Of a stretch of 64,000 bases of DNA, positions 7,324-15,654 are shown in pieces. The position numbers and the translations under genes were made by a program. The DNA is taken from assembly GCF_020781975.1 (NCBI RefSeq), contig NZ_JAJGNI010000002.1:62001-126000 (forward strand), in the 5' to 3' direction. The DNA is from Microbacterium schleiferi. Lineage in GTDB: Bacteria; Actinomycetota; Actinomycetes; Actinomycetales; Microbacteriaceae. Every line of letters begins with the position of its first letter. Within the stretch, counting starts at the first letter, position 1. Under the pieces are notes generated by a model. That model did no database searches. It saw only the letters and a list, made by a program, of their open reading frames with translations, and was not told the origin of the DNA.

Positions 7324-8514
7324 TTACCGCGAGTTCGATGACTCCCGTTGCCCGGACGACGAGCGCCCGACGAGGTCGGCAACCATTCGGTCGATGGCTT
7401 CGGGTGAGAGGAGTTCGTCGATGACCATGAGCGCTGCTCCGCGGACGCCGGCATCGATGCCGCCGCGAGCCGGCACAATGTTCAGGTATTGGGTGGACAG
7501 GGGGATAGACCGCTTGTACACGACTTCCCGCACGCCGGCGATGATCTCTTGCACGAGCACGCCGAGGCGACCGCCGACGACGACCGTCGAGGGGTTGAGC
7601 AGGCTCACACACATGGCCGCGACCTCGCCGATGGCTCGCCCCGCGTCTCGGGCCGCGGCGATGGCGACGGGGTCCCCGATCCGGATGCGCTCCGCGACGG
7701 CGCCCGGCGGCACCCTCTCGCCGGAGGCAGCTGAAAGCTCCTGCGCGATCGCGGGGGCGCTGGCGATCGCTTCGAGATCACGTTCGTCCAGCGAGTAGTG
7801 CGGAACCTGCACGTGACCGATGTCTCCCGCCGATCCCTGCGCTCCACGCTGCAGACTGCCACCCGAGATCACACCCGCTCCGATGCCCGTGGACACCTTG
7901 ATGAACAGCAGGTCGTCAACGTCGGGCCAGGATGTCGCCCGTTCACCGATCGCGAGGACGTTCACGTCGTTGTCCACGAACGTCGGCACATCGATCCGCT
8001 CCCGAACGAATGCCGGGATGTCGAATCCATCCCACCCCGGCATGATGGGCGGACGGATCGGCCTGCCTGTCGAGTGCTGCACCGGACCCGGCACCCCGAT
8101 CCCGACGCCGAGCACCGTGCTCGGGTCGACATCGAGATCGGCGAGCAGCCGTTGGGCAGCCTCGATCACCCAGTCGAGCGTGGCCTGGGGGCCAGCGGCG
8201 ATATCGAGCTCGCGGCGCTCGGTGATGCGCACCTCCCCGCGAAGATCGGTGATTCCGACGACACCATGGGTAGCGCCGAGGTCGACCGCGACGACCGTGC
8301 GCGCCGATGCGTCGAACGCGACGCGGGACGCGGGTCTTCCGCCTGACGACGCTGCGTTTCCGAGCGATGAGACCAGGCCGATCTCCTGCAGCGCCGCGAG
8401 ACGGACAACGACGGTCGTGCGCGCGAGTCCCGTCTCGTCGACGAGCTCCCCCCGGGTGCGGGGGCTCCCATCGCGGAGGATCCGAAAGAGGTCGCCGGCC
8501 CCGACCGTACCCAT
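7324..8514 (-). CDS. ROK-family transcriptional repressor
   Basis: About 396 residues. The N-terminus is a winged helix-turn-helix (RTRGELVDETGLARTTVVVR) and the remainder is a ROK sugar-kinase-like domain: the phosphate strand VDLGATHGVVGITD, the sugar-site region VGIGVPGP, FVDNDVNVLAIGE and STGIGAGVISGG. It is the likely sugar-responsive repressor of the divergent catabolic operon. The start at ATG 8514 has AAGGGAG at good spacing; an upstream in-frame ATG at 8544 has none. Oddly, the usual zinc-binding Cys-rich loop after GDIGHVQV (normally C-x-C-G-x2-G-C) is replaced by PHYSLDERDLEAIAS with no cysteine, so ligand or metal binding may differ from XylR/NagC-type members. Its promoter carries a dyad over the -35 box, which suggests autoregulation. 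Confidence 0.88.
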   Translation of the reverse strand: MGTVGAGDLFRILRDGSPRTRGELVDETGLARTTVVVRLAALQEIGLVSSLGNAASSGGRPASRVAFDASARTVVAVDLGATHGVVGITDLRGEVRITERRELDIAAGPQATLDWVIEAAQRLLADLDVDPSTVLGVGIGVPGPVQHSTGRPIRPPIMPGWDGFDIPAFVRERIDVPTFVDNDVNVLAIGERATSWPDVDDLLFIKVSTGIGAGVISGGSLQRGAQGSAGDIGHVQVPHYSLDERDLEAIASAPAIAQELSAASGERVPPGAVAERIRIGDPVAIAAARDAGRAIGEVAAMCVSLLNPSTVVVGGRLGVLVQEIIAGVREVVYKRSIPLSTQYLNIVPARGGIDAGVRGAALMVIDELLSPEAIDRMVADLVGRSSSGQRESSNSR

Positions 8515-8558
8515 CTCCGCTCCCTTGTCTCTTCGATGCCGCATCAGAGAATGCAGAA

Positions 8559-8652
8559 ATCATGTCATTGCGTCTTGAGAAGGTCAAAGTGCGGAACTTT
8601 ATAGCTCTTACGGTATCTACTATTGACTTGAAAAAGTCATAAGTGCTAACGT
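8559..8652. promoter_or_regulatory. divergent promoters and two operator-like dyads of the sugar locus
   Basis: Leftward promoter for the ROK gene: TTGACC (8587-8582) and CATGAT (8564-8559) with 17 bp between. Rightward promoter for the catabolic operon: TTGACT (8623-8628) and TAACGT (8647-8652), 18-bp spacing. Each is covered by an inverted repeat: AAAGT/ACTTT at 8586-8600 overlaps the leftward -35, and TGACTT/AAGTCA at 8624-8639 overlaps the rightward -35. The placement fits a repressor that controls both directions. Which dyad binds ROK is not known. Confidence 0.6.
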
Positions 8653-8687
8653 CGCTGCGACGATCCCCTACGAGGAGGTAGACAGCC

Positions 8688-9512
8688 GTGAAGCTCGCGT
8701 TCGAGATGAATGCCTGGGGCGGTGTGGTCGGCACTCCCGGCGCCGTGACCGACATCGGGTCCGGTTTCTATGTGACTCCGGGCGATGTGACGGTGGGTCT
8801 CGACGCGGCGGCTGCCGCCGGTTTCGCCGGCTTCGAACTGTTCGACGGCAACCTGCTCCCCTTCGAGGACGACATGCGGACGCTTCGCGCGGCTGCGGCC
8901 GACCGCGGGCTCACCCCCGTAGGCGTGTACTCGGGCGGACACTTCATCTACCGCGACGCGCACGCCGACGAGTTGGCGCGGTTCACGCGTTCGATCGCGC
9001 TCGCCTCGTCGCTGGGCGCCCGGCACTTCGTGCTCGGCGGCGGCGCGATCCGTCACACCGGCCGCCAGGAGGCCGACTACGAGATCATGGCCTCGCTGCT
9101 CGACGAGGTCGCTCGCCGGGCCGAGGATGCCGGGCTCATCCCCAGCTACCACCCGCACCTGGGCAGCATCGCCGAGAGCCCCGATCAGATCGATGCGCTG
9201 TTCGGGGCGAGCTCGATCGGGCTGTGCGCCGACGTCGCGCACATCGCAGGAGGGGGCGGCGATGCCGTTGCGGTCATCCAGCGCTATGCCGACCGCCTCG
9301 TCAACGTCCACCTGAAAGACCTCGACGCCGAGGCGGGCGGCTTCATGCCCCTCGGCGAGGGCGACCTGCCGATGAGCGCGATCATCCGGGCGGTCGTGGA
9401 TGCCGGGTATGACGACTGGATCACGGTCGAGCTCGACGGCTACGCCGGCGACGCGAGCGCGGCCGCGAAGCGAAGCTTCGAGTTCCTCTCCTCCGAGGGG
9501 CTCGTTTCCTGA
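8688..9512 (+). CDS. sugar phosphate isomerase/epimerase, TIM barrel (first)
   Basis: A 274-residue protein of the AP-endonuclease-2/xylose-isomerase-like TIM-barrel superfamily. The GTG start at 8688 is preceded by GAGGAGG. Metal-ligand candidates stand at the barrel strand ends: Glu in GFAGFELFDGN, His in SYHPHLGS, Asp and His in CADVAHIAGG, His in VNVHLKDLD and Glu in ITVELDGY. Such enzymes isomerise, epimerise or dehydrate keto-sugars and cyclitols. It is the first gene after the operator region and is followed by the solute-binding lipoprotein, so it should be induced with the importer. The substrate cannot be deduced; a keto-sugar produced by the Gfo/Idh enzymes downstream is the most reasonable guess. 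Confidence 0.85.
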   Translation: MKLAFEMNAWGGVVGTPGAVTDIGSGFYVTPGDVTVGLDAAAAAGFAGFELFDGNLLPFEDDMRTLRAAAADRGLTPVGVYSGGHFIYRDAHADELARFTRSIALASSLGARHFVLGGGAIRHTGRQEADYEIMASLLDEVARRAEDAGLIPSYHPHLGSIAESPDQIDALFGASSIGLCADVAHIAGGGGDAVAVIQRYADRLVNVHLKDLDAEAGGFMPLGEGDLPMSAIIRAVVDAGYDDWITVELDGYAGDASAAAKRSFEFLSSEGLVS

Positions 9513-9634
9513 TCCGTCGGGTCGGGAACGTCTCGGAACGCGAGGGACGAGACGGGTTCCGGAGCCAAGGCGGTTCCGGAGGAGGGGACGAAGCACCATT
9601 CGTCCCTCAATCACACGCAAGGGAGCACGTGACC

Positions 9635-10798
9635 ATGCACATCAAGAAGTCACTCGTGGCGGCCATGGCCGTCGTGGGCGTCCTCGCCTTCGCCGGATGC
9701 ACGCCGGCCGGCGGCGGGGACTCGGGCTCGGACGTCGATCCTGCGATCGCCGCAGAGATCGATGCCGCGCTGCAGGAGATCACGGGCCAGGTGCTGAGCA
9801 CCGGCCCCAACGGCGAGGAGCCGGCACCGGCGTCCGAGGCTGTCGTCACCGACGAGCAGGCGGCCCAGGTCGCCGAGATGGGGCTCACCGCGGCCATTGT
9901 CATGCACTACGGCGGCAACGACTGGGCCAACGCCCAGATCGCGGGCCTGAACGCGGAGTTCGAGCGCCTCGGCATCGAGGTCATCGCCACCACGGATGCC
10001 GGGTTCGACCCGGCCAAGCAGGTGTCCGACATCGAGACCGTTCTGGCCCAGAACCCCGACATCATCGTCTCGATCCCGACCGACACGGTCGCGACCGCAA
10101 GCGCATACCGCAAGGCCGCGGAGCAGGGCGTCAAGCTCGTCTTCATGGACAACGTCCCCGAGGGCTTCACCCCCGGCGTCGACTACGTCTCGATGGTGTC
10201 GGCCGACAACTACGGCAACGGCGTGACCTCCGCCTACCTGCTGGCGCGGGCACTGGGCGGCCAGGGCAAGATCGGTGCGATCTACCACGAGGCGGACTTC
10301 TTCGTGACCCAGCAGCGCTACGACGGCTTCGTCGACACGATCACCGAGCAGTTCCCCGACATCGAGATCGTTGAGCAGCAGGGCATCGCCGGTCCCGACT
10401 TCGCCGGTGATGCGCAGGCGGCGACCACGGCGATGCTCACCAAGCACGCCGACCTCGACGGCATCTGGGCCGTCTGGGACGTCCCCGCCGAGGGTGTCAT
10501 GGCTGCCGCTCGCGAGAACGGCCGCACCGACATCAAGATCGCGACCGAGGACCTCGGGACCAACGTGGCGATCGCTCTCGCCGAAAACGAGATGATCGTC
10601 GGTCTGGGTGCCCAGTTGCCCTACGACCAGGGCGTCGCTGAGGCGGGTCTGGCAGCCCTGTCGATCCTTGGCATCGAGGTGCCGCCGTACGTCGCACTGA
10701 GCTCGCTGCCGGTCGACCACGCGAACGTCCTCGAGGCGTGGGAGCTCGTGTACCACTCGGCTCCGCCGGCTTCGGTCACCGACGCATACGTCGACTGA
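9635..10798 (+). CDS. sugar ABC transporter substrate-binding lipoprotein
   Basis: A 387-residue extracytoplasmic solute receptor of the RbsB-like periplasmic-binding-protein-1 family. A lipoprotein signal is plain: MHIKKSLVAAMAVVG then the lipobox LAFAGC, with the Cys as acylation site. The mature part has the two-lobe pattern with GGNDWANAQIAGLNAEFERL near the N-lobe and IVSIPTDTVATA in the hinge region. The ATG at 9635 is preferred to a GTG at 9629 because AAGGGAG sits about 9 nt before it. The gene is followed by a strong hairpin before the next gene, a common device for making more receptor than transporter. Substrate is unknown, presumably a sugar, sugar acid or cyclitol. Confidence 0.92.
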   Translation: MHIKKSLVAAMAVVGVLAFAGCTPAGGGDSGSDVDPAIAAEIDAALQEITGQVLSTGPNGEEPAPASEAVVTDEQAAQVAEMGLTAAIVMHYGGNDWANAQIAGLNAEFERLGIEVIATTDAGFDPAKQVSDIETVLAQNPDIIVSIPTDTVATASAYRKAAEQGVKLVFMDNVPEGFTPGVDYVSMVSADNYGNGVTSAYLLARALGGQGKIGAIYHEADFFVTQQRYDGFVDTITEQFPDIEIVEQQGIAGPDFAGDAQAATTAMLTKHADLDGIWAVWDVPAEGVMAAARENGRTDIKIATEDLGTNVAIALAENEMIVGLGAQLPYDQGVAEAGLAALSILGIEVPPYVALSSLPVDHANVLEAWELVYHSAPPASVTDAYVD

Positions 10799-10811
10799 CC
10801 CAATCCCTTCC

Positions 10812-10840
10812 GGGGGTGGATGCCGCCCGCATCCACCCCC
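10812..10840 (+). terminator. intraoperon hairpin after the binding-protein gene
   Basis: A perfect 12-bp stem, GGGGGTGGATGC (10812-10823) and GCATCCACCCCC (10829-10840), with a 5-nt loop, is followed by a pyrimidine-rich stretch (ccttcttcctctt) rather than a pure U-tract. It lies between the solute-binding protein gene and the rest of the operon and probably stabilises the upstream message or attenuates transcription. Confidence 0.7.
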
Positions 10841-10883
10841 ACCATCCTTCTTCCTCTTACTGACCCCTGACATCGGAGACGAC

Positions 10884-12065
10884 ATGCAAGACATCAAGAT
10901 CGCCATGATCGGCGGCGGGTTCATGGGCAAGGCCCACTCGCTCGCGTACTCAGCCATGCCCATGTTCTTCTGGCCGGCCCCGGCACGCCCCGTCAAGCAC
11001 GTCGTCGTCGACGCCACCGAGGACCTGGCGCGCACCGCTGCGGACCGCTACGGCTGGAACACGTCGTCCAGTTCGTGGGAGGCCGTGATCAACGACCCCG
11101 AGGTCGACCTCGTCGACATCGCGACCCCCAACAACCTGCACGCCGAGATCGCAATCGCCGCCGCCGAGGCGGGCAAGCACGTGATCTGCGAGAAGCCCCT
11201 CGCGCCCACTTCCGCTGAGGCGCTACAGATGCTCGAAGCAGTTGAGCGCGCCGGTGTCGTCAGCGCCGTCGCCTTCAACTACCGTCGCACCCCGGCTGTC
11301 GCGCTGGCCAAGAAGTACATCGACGAGGGCGCGATCGGTCGCATCCTGAATTTCCGCGGCACGTATCTGCAGGACTGGAGCGCCGACCCCGACTCGCCGC
11401 TGAGCTGGCGCTTCCAGAAGAAGGTCGCCGGATCGGGTGCGGTGGGCGACATCGGCAGCCACGTCGTCGACATCGCCCGGTATCTCGTCGGCGAGATCTC
11501 CGCGGTGAACTCGATCACCTCGACCTACATCGCCGAGCGCCCGCTGCAGACCAGCGGTTTCGACGCCCTCGGCGGTGCGTCGAAGTCCGACGGGCCCCGC
11601 GGTGCGGTGGATGTCGACGACGAGGCCATCTCACTGGTGCGCTTCCACAACGGTGCCGTGGGCTCGATCGAGGCGACGCGCAACGCGTGGGGTCGGAACA
11701 ATTTCATCACCTTCGAGATCCACGGCACCGAGGGTTCGATCTTCTTCAACTACGAGAACCGTGACGAGCTGCAGGTCGCGTTCAAGAGCGACCCTGCCGA
11801 CCGCCGCGGCTTCCGCACCGTCTACACGGGACCGAACACGCCTTACGGTGAGGCCCTGTGGCCCATCCCCGCGCTGGGCATCGGGTACGGCGAGACGAAG
11901 ATCATTGAAGCCCACGACGTCATCAAGGCGATCGTCGACGGCAGCCGGGTGCGTCCCGACTTCGCCGACGGCTACGCCGCAGCATTGGTCGACGACGCGA
12001 TCCTCGAGTCGGGCCAGTCGGGCGAATGGGTGAAGATTCCTGCGCGCGACGGCGGCGATGTCTGA
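10884..12065 (+). CDS. Gfo/Idh/MocA-family oxidoreductase (first)
   Basis: A 393-residue NAD(P)-dependent dehydrogenase. The N-terminal Rossmann motif IGGGFMGKAHSLAY and the family hallmark CEKPLAPT (the catalytic-site EKP) are present, followed by the alpha/beta C-terminal domain (GDIGSHVVDIARYLVGEI, with the conserved Asp/His pair). The family oxidises or reduces carbon-bound hydroxyls of sugars and cyclitols; here it sits between the binding protein and the ATPase gene of an importer and so is likely the first catabolic step. The end overlaps the ATPase gene start by 8 bp. About 50 residues longer than the companion oxidoreductase at 14545, from which it differs enough to act on a different substrate. 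Confidence 0.92.
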   Translation: MQDIKIAMIGGGFMGKAHSLAYSAMPMFFWPAPARPVKHVVVDATEDLARTAADRYGWNTSSSSWEAVINDPEVDLVDIATPNNLHAEIAIAAAEAGKHVICEKPLAPTSAEALQMLEAVERAGVVSAVAFNYRRTPAVALAKKYIDEGAIGRILNFRGTYLQDWSADPDSPLSWRFQKKVAGSGAVGDIGSHVVDIARYLVGEISAVNSITSTYIAERPLQTSGFDALGGASKSDGPRGAVDVDDEAISLVRFHNGAVGSIEATRNAWGRNNFITFEIHGTEGSIFFNYENRDELQVAFKSDPADRRGFRTVYTGPNTPYGEALWPIPALGIGYGETKIIEAHDVIKAIVDGSRVRPDFADGYAAALVDDAILESGQSGEWVKIPARDGGDV

Positions 12066-13572
12066 TTCGTCCGCACCCGCGGTGCGGATGCGCCGCATCG
12101 TCAAGAGCTTCGGGCCCGTCGAGGTGCTCAAGGAGGTCGATCTCGACATCCATGCGGGTGAGGTTCACGCTCTGGCGGGCGAGAACGGTGCGGGCAAGTC
12201 GACCCTCATGAAGGTGCTGCAGGGCGTGCATCCGATCACCTCCGGTGAGATCGAGGTCAACGGCGAGCCGGTGAAGATCCGCAACCCCGCGGATGCCGAG
12301 AGGGTCGGGATCGGCATGGTGTTCCAGGAGTTCAGTCTCGTGCCGTCGATGACGGTCGCGCAGAACATCTTCTTGAACCGGGAGCTGCGCTCCAAGCTGG
12401 GCCTCATCGACGACCGCGCCGCCGAGCGCGAGGCTGCGCGGATCTTCGCCGACCTGGGCGTGAGCATCGACCCGGCGGCCCGTGTCGAGACTCTCGGCAC
12501 CGCGTACTGGCAGCTGGTCGAGATCGCGAAAGCAGTGGCCAAGAACGCCACCGTGCTCGTGATGGACGAGCCGACCGCAAGCCTGGCCAGCCACGAGGTG
12601 GAGCGCTTGTTCGAGCTCATCGAACGGCTGACGGCTCGTGGGATCGCGATCGTTTACATCTCGCACCGCATGGACGAGATCCGCCGCGTCGCCCAGCGCA
12701 TCACGGTGCTGCGCGATGGGCGGGTGGTCCTCAGCGACCGCGTGGCCGACGTCGAGGTGGCGCAGATCATCGAGGCGATCATCGGCCGGCGTCTGGCGAG
12801 CGACCTCGTCTACCGTGAGCGCGAGCGCGGCGTCGACGATCGCGTGATCCTCGCCGCCGAGCACGTCGCCAGCGACACGGGCCTCGTGGATGTCGACGTG
12901 ACGGTGCGTGCGGGCGAGATCGTCGGTCTCGCGGGCCTCATGGGGAGCGGTCGCACCGAGTTCGCCCGGGTCATCGCGGGCATCGATCGACCGTCGTCGG
13001 GCACCATCCGGATCGACGGGCGGACGGTCAGCTTCCGCAGCGCGCTTGCGGCGCAGCGGGCCGGCATCGCCCTGATCCCCGAGGACCGCCGCGAACAGGG
13101 CCTCGTGCTCGAACATTCGGTCTCGGCGAACCTCATGCTGCCGGTCCTCGACCGCCTCATGGCGGGAATCCTGGTGAGCACGGCACGGATGCGCGCCATG
13201 ACGCAGGACCTCGTCGAGCGCTTCTCGGTCAAGACAGCCGACCCGTACGCTCCCGTGAACCTGCTCTCGGGCGGCAACCAACAGAAGGTCGTCGTCGCGA
13301 AGTGGATCAACACCGATCCGAAGCTGCTCGTCATGGACGAGCCGACGGCGGGCGTCGACATCGGCACCAAGACCGAGATCCTCGACATCGTGCGCGACTA
13401 CGCCTCGCAGGGCAACGCCGTGCTGTTCATCTCTTCCGAGCTTCCCGAGCTGCTGGCCGTCGCCGACCGTGTCGTCGTCCTACGCGGCGGGCGCACGGAT
13501 CGCGAACTCACTCGCTCGCAGATCAGCAGCGAAGAACAACTCCAACTCATCATCCAAGGAGAGGCCGCATGA
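12058..13572 (+). CDS. sugar ABC transporter ATP-binding protein, RbsA type
   Basis: A 504-residue tandem ATPase. The first domain has Walker A GENGAGKSTLMKVL (near residue 40), Walker B LVMDEPTAS and the switch His in VYISHRMDE; its signature segment is unusual (LGTAYWQLVEIAKAV). The second domain has the degenerate Walker A GLMGSGRTEFARV, a good signature LSGGNQQKV and Walker B LVMDEPTAG. This asymmetric pair is standard for the ribose/multiple-sugar class, where one polypeptide supplies both ATPase sites. It overlaps the oxidoreductase gene before it by 8 bp and the permease gene after it by 4 bp, so all are co-translated. Confidence 0.95.
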   Translation: MSDSSAPAVRMRRIVKSFGPVEVLKEVDLDIHAGEVHALAGENGAGKSTLMKVLQGVHPITSGEIEVNGEPVKIRNPADAERVGIGMVFQEFSLVPSMTVAQNIFLNRELRSKLGLIDDRAAEREAARIFADLGVSIDPAARVETLGTAYWQLVEIAKAVAKNATVLVMDEPTASLASHEVERLFELIERLTARGIAIVYISHRMDEIRRVAQRITVLRDGRVVLSDRVADVEVAQIIEAIIGRRLASDLVYRERERGVDDRVILAAEHVASDTGLVDVDVTVRAGEIVGLAGLMGSGRTEFARVIAGIDRPSSGTIRIDGRTVSFRSALAAQRAGIALIPEDRREQGLVLEHSVSANLMLPVLDRLMAGILVSTARMRAMTQDLVERFSVKTADPYAPVNLLSGGNQQKVVVAKWINTDPKLLVMDEPTAGVDIGTKTEILDIVRDYASQGNAVLFISSELPELLAVADRVVVLRGGRTDRELTRSQISSEEQLQLIIQGEAA

Positions 13573-14540
13573 GCACCTCTGTGAGCGCCGAGAACACCTC
13601 GATGTGGCGGCGTCTGACCGCCCGCATGGACTGGCGCAGCAACATCATCTACATCGCGTTCGTCGTGGTGTTCATCCTCTTCGCCGTGATGCTCGGCAAC
13701 GACGGATTCCTATCAGGCAACAACCTGCTCAACATCGCGCGGCAGACGGCGACGATCTCGATCATGGCGATCGCGATGACGTTCGTCATCGCTGCCGCCG
13801 AGATCGACCTGAGCGTCGGCTCGATCGCGGGCTTGAGTTCGGTGGTGACGGCGATCACTGTGACCAACTTCGGGCTGGTGCCCGGCATCCTGGCGGGGCT
13901 CGCCTCGGGCGCGATCATCGGCGCCGTCAACGGCGGCCTGGTCGCGCTGCTGAACATCCCCTCATTCCTGGTGACCCTGGGCATGCTCGGGTTGGCGGCC
14001 GGTATCGCGCAGTGGATCACGGGCTCGGCCCCGCAACCGATCACCGACGACGTGTACGTCATGATCTTCGGCGGCGGCGACTTCGGCCCGGTCCCGGGTC
14101 TGCTGGTGTGGACGGCCGTGATCGTCGCGCTCGGATGGGTCATCATGAACCGCTCGCGCTACGGTCGGAAGGTGCTCGCGACGGGCGGTAACCCGACCGC
14201 GGCGCGCTTCACCGGCATCAACACCGCGCGCATCAAGTTCACGGTGCTGCTCGTGTCGGGCATCGTCGCCGCGTTCGCGGGGATGCTGTACGCGGGGCGC
14301 CTCGAGTCTGGCCGTTTCCAGTGGGGCCAGGGCGATGAGCTTACGGTAATCGCCGCGGTGATCCTCGGCGGCACGAGCCTGTTCGGCGGTCGCGGGGCGA
14401 TCATCGGCACCCTGTTCGGTTCGCTGTTCATGGGCCTGGTCAATAACGGCCTGATCCTTGCGGGGCTCGATGTGGCCCAGCAGCAGGTGGTTCGTGGCGC
14501 GATCATCATCGCGGCCGTCGCCCTCTCGAGAAAGAAGTAG
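13569..14540 (+). CDS. sugar ABC transporter permease, RbsC type
   Basis: A 323-residue integral membrane protein with about eight to ten hydrophobic segments, beginning after a short cytoplasmic N-terminus (MSTSVSAENTSMWRR). Family signatures include the AAEIDLSVGSIAGLSS segment near the third helix, NIPSFLVTLGML, and GGTSLFGGRGAIIGTLFG near the C-terminus, all typical of the BPD_transp_2 family. The ATG start overlaps the ATPase stop by 4 bp. One permease gene is enough since this class forms homodimers. It completes the importer with the lipoprotein and ATPase encoded upstream. Confidence 0.95.
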   Translation: MSTSVSAENTSMWRRLTARMDWRSNIIYIAFVVVFILFAVMLGNDGFLSGNNLLNIARQTATISIMAIAMTFVIAAAEIDLSVGSIAGLSSVVTAITVTNFGLVPGILAGLASGAIIGAVNGGLVALLNIPSFLVTLGMLGLAAGIAQWITGSAPQPITDDVYVMIFGGGDFGPVPGLLVWTAVIVALGWVIMNRSRYGRKVLATGGNPTAARFTGINTARIKFTVLLVSGIVAAFAGMLYAGRLESGRFQWGQGDELTVIAAVILGGTSLFGGRGAIIGTLFGSLFMGLVNNGLILAGLDVAQQQVVRGAIIIAAVALSRKK

Positions 14541-14544
14541 CGCG

Positions 14545-15654
14545 ATGGAGCCGATTCGCAGTGGGATCATCGGTACCGGGTTCATGGGTCGCGCGCACGC
14601 GCGAGCAGTGCGGTCGGCCGGCGGCACGGTCGTCGCGTTCGCGGGACGCGATCAGGACCGGACACGGGCTACCGCCCAGGACGAGGGCGTGCGGCGGGTC
14701 CTGACCCCCCAAGAACTCATCGACGACCCCGACGTCGATCTCGTGCACGTGTGCACCCCGAACGCCTTCCACGTGAAGTACGCCGAGGCGGCGATCGCGG
14801 CGGGCAAGCATGTGATCTGCGAGAAACCGTTGGCGTTGTCGCTGGCTGATGCGCAGCGCCTGCAGGATGCCGCAGACGCCGCCGGTGTCGTGCACGCCGT
14901 GCCCTTCGTCTACCGCTTCTACCCGACCGTGCGAGAGGCCCGTTCGCGGATCGCGGCCGGCGATGAGCGCATCTGGCTGGCGCACGGCCACTATCTGCAG
15001 GACTGGATGTCGGACCGTTCGAGCACGAACTGGCGTCTGGCAGATGGGGCGTCGCGCGCGTTCGCCGACATCGGTGTGCACTGGTGCGACCTGTTCGAGT
15101 TCGTTAGCGGGCACCGCATCGTGCGGCTCATCGCAACCCGCTCGCGGCTGCACGATTCGCGGATCTCGGCCGAGGGCGAGGTTCCGGTCCTCACCGAGGA
15201 CGGCGTGACGATGCTGTTCGAGACCGATCGCGGCGCATCCGGGTCGCTCGTGGTGTCTCAGGCCACACCGGGTCGCAAGAACCGCCTGTGGCTGTCGATC
15301 GACGGGGAGACGCAGTCGTACGCGTTCGATCAAGAGAACCCGAACGATCTGTGGATCGGCGCGCGTGAGCAGGTCACGATCGTTCCGAAGGGTGACGAGA
15401 CGTCGGCGGATGCCCGCGGACTGGATCCGTATCTGCTGGTTCCCTCCGGCCATCCGCAGGGGTACCTTGACTGTTTCGGGCTGTTTCTCGCCGACGTGCA
15501 CCGCAGCATCCGTGGTGAGCGCGTCGAGGGGCTGCCCTCGTTTGCCGACGGGGTGCGCGCAGCCCGTCTCACCGAAGCCGTGATCGCCTCGTCGGAGTCG
15601 GGCGATTGGGCTCACGCCACGGACTCCGCCCGCCGGGAGGCGAACGCAGCATGA
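14545..15654 (+). CDS. Gfo/Idh/MocA-family oxidoreductase (second)
   Basis: A 369-residue NAD(P)-dependent oxidoreductase. It shows the Rossmann motif IIGTGFMGRAHARAV and the hallmark CEKPLALSL, then the C-terminal substrate domain (AFADIGVHWCDLFEFVSG). The ATG at 14545 is 4 nt after the permease stop and has a purine-rich ribosome site inside the permease end. It overlaps the next gene by 4 bp. Together with the first Gfo/Idh protein and two TIM-barrel isomerases it suggests an oxidation-isomerisation (or elimination)-reduction route on the imported compound. The exact substrate is not deducible. Confidence 0.92.
   Translation: MEPIRSGIIGTGFMGRAHARAVRSAGGTVVAFAGRDQDRTRATAQDEGVRRVLTPQELIDDPDVDLVHVCTPNAFHVKYAEAAIAAGKHVICEKPLALSLADAQRLQDAADAAGVVHAVPFVYRFYPTVREARSRIAAGDERIWLAHGHYLQDWMSDRSSTNWRLADGASRAFADIGVHWCDLFEFVSGHRIVRLIATRSRLHDSRISAEGEVPVLTEDGVTMLFETDRGASGSLVVSQATPGRKNRLWLSIDGETQSYAFDQENPNDLWIGAREQVTIVPKGDETSADARGLDPYLLVPSGHPQGYLDCFGLFLADVHRSIRGERVEGLPSFADGVRAARLTEAVIASSESGDWAHATDSARREANAA

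Noticed and set aside
9650..11035. 461-codon minus-strand frame opposite the binding protein
   Set aside because: Shadow of the lipoprotein gene; composition not protein-like.
11923..13281. 452-codon minus-strand frame opposite the ABC ATPase
   Set aside because: Rich in Arg, His and Asp with no domain; the plus strand carries clear Walker motifs.
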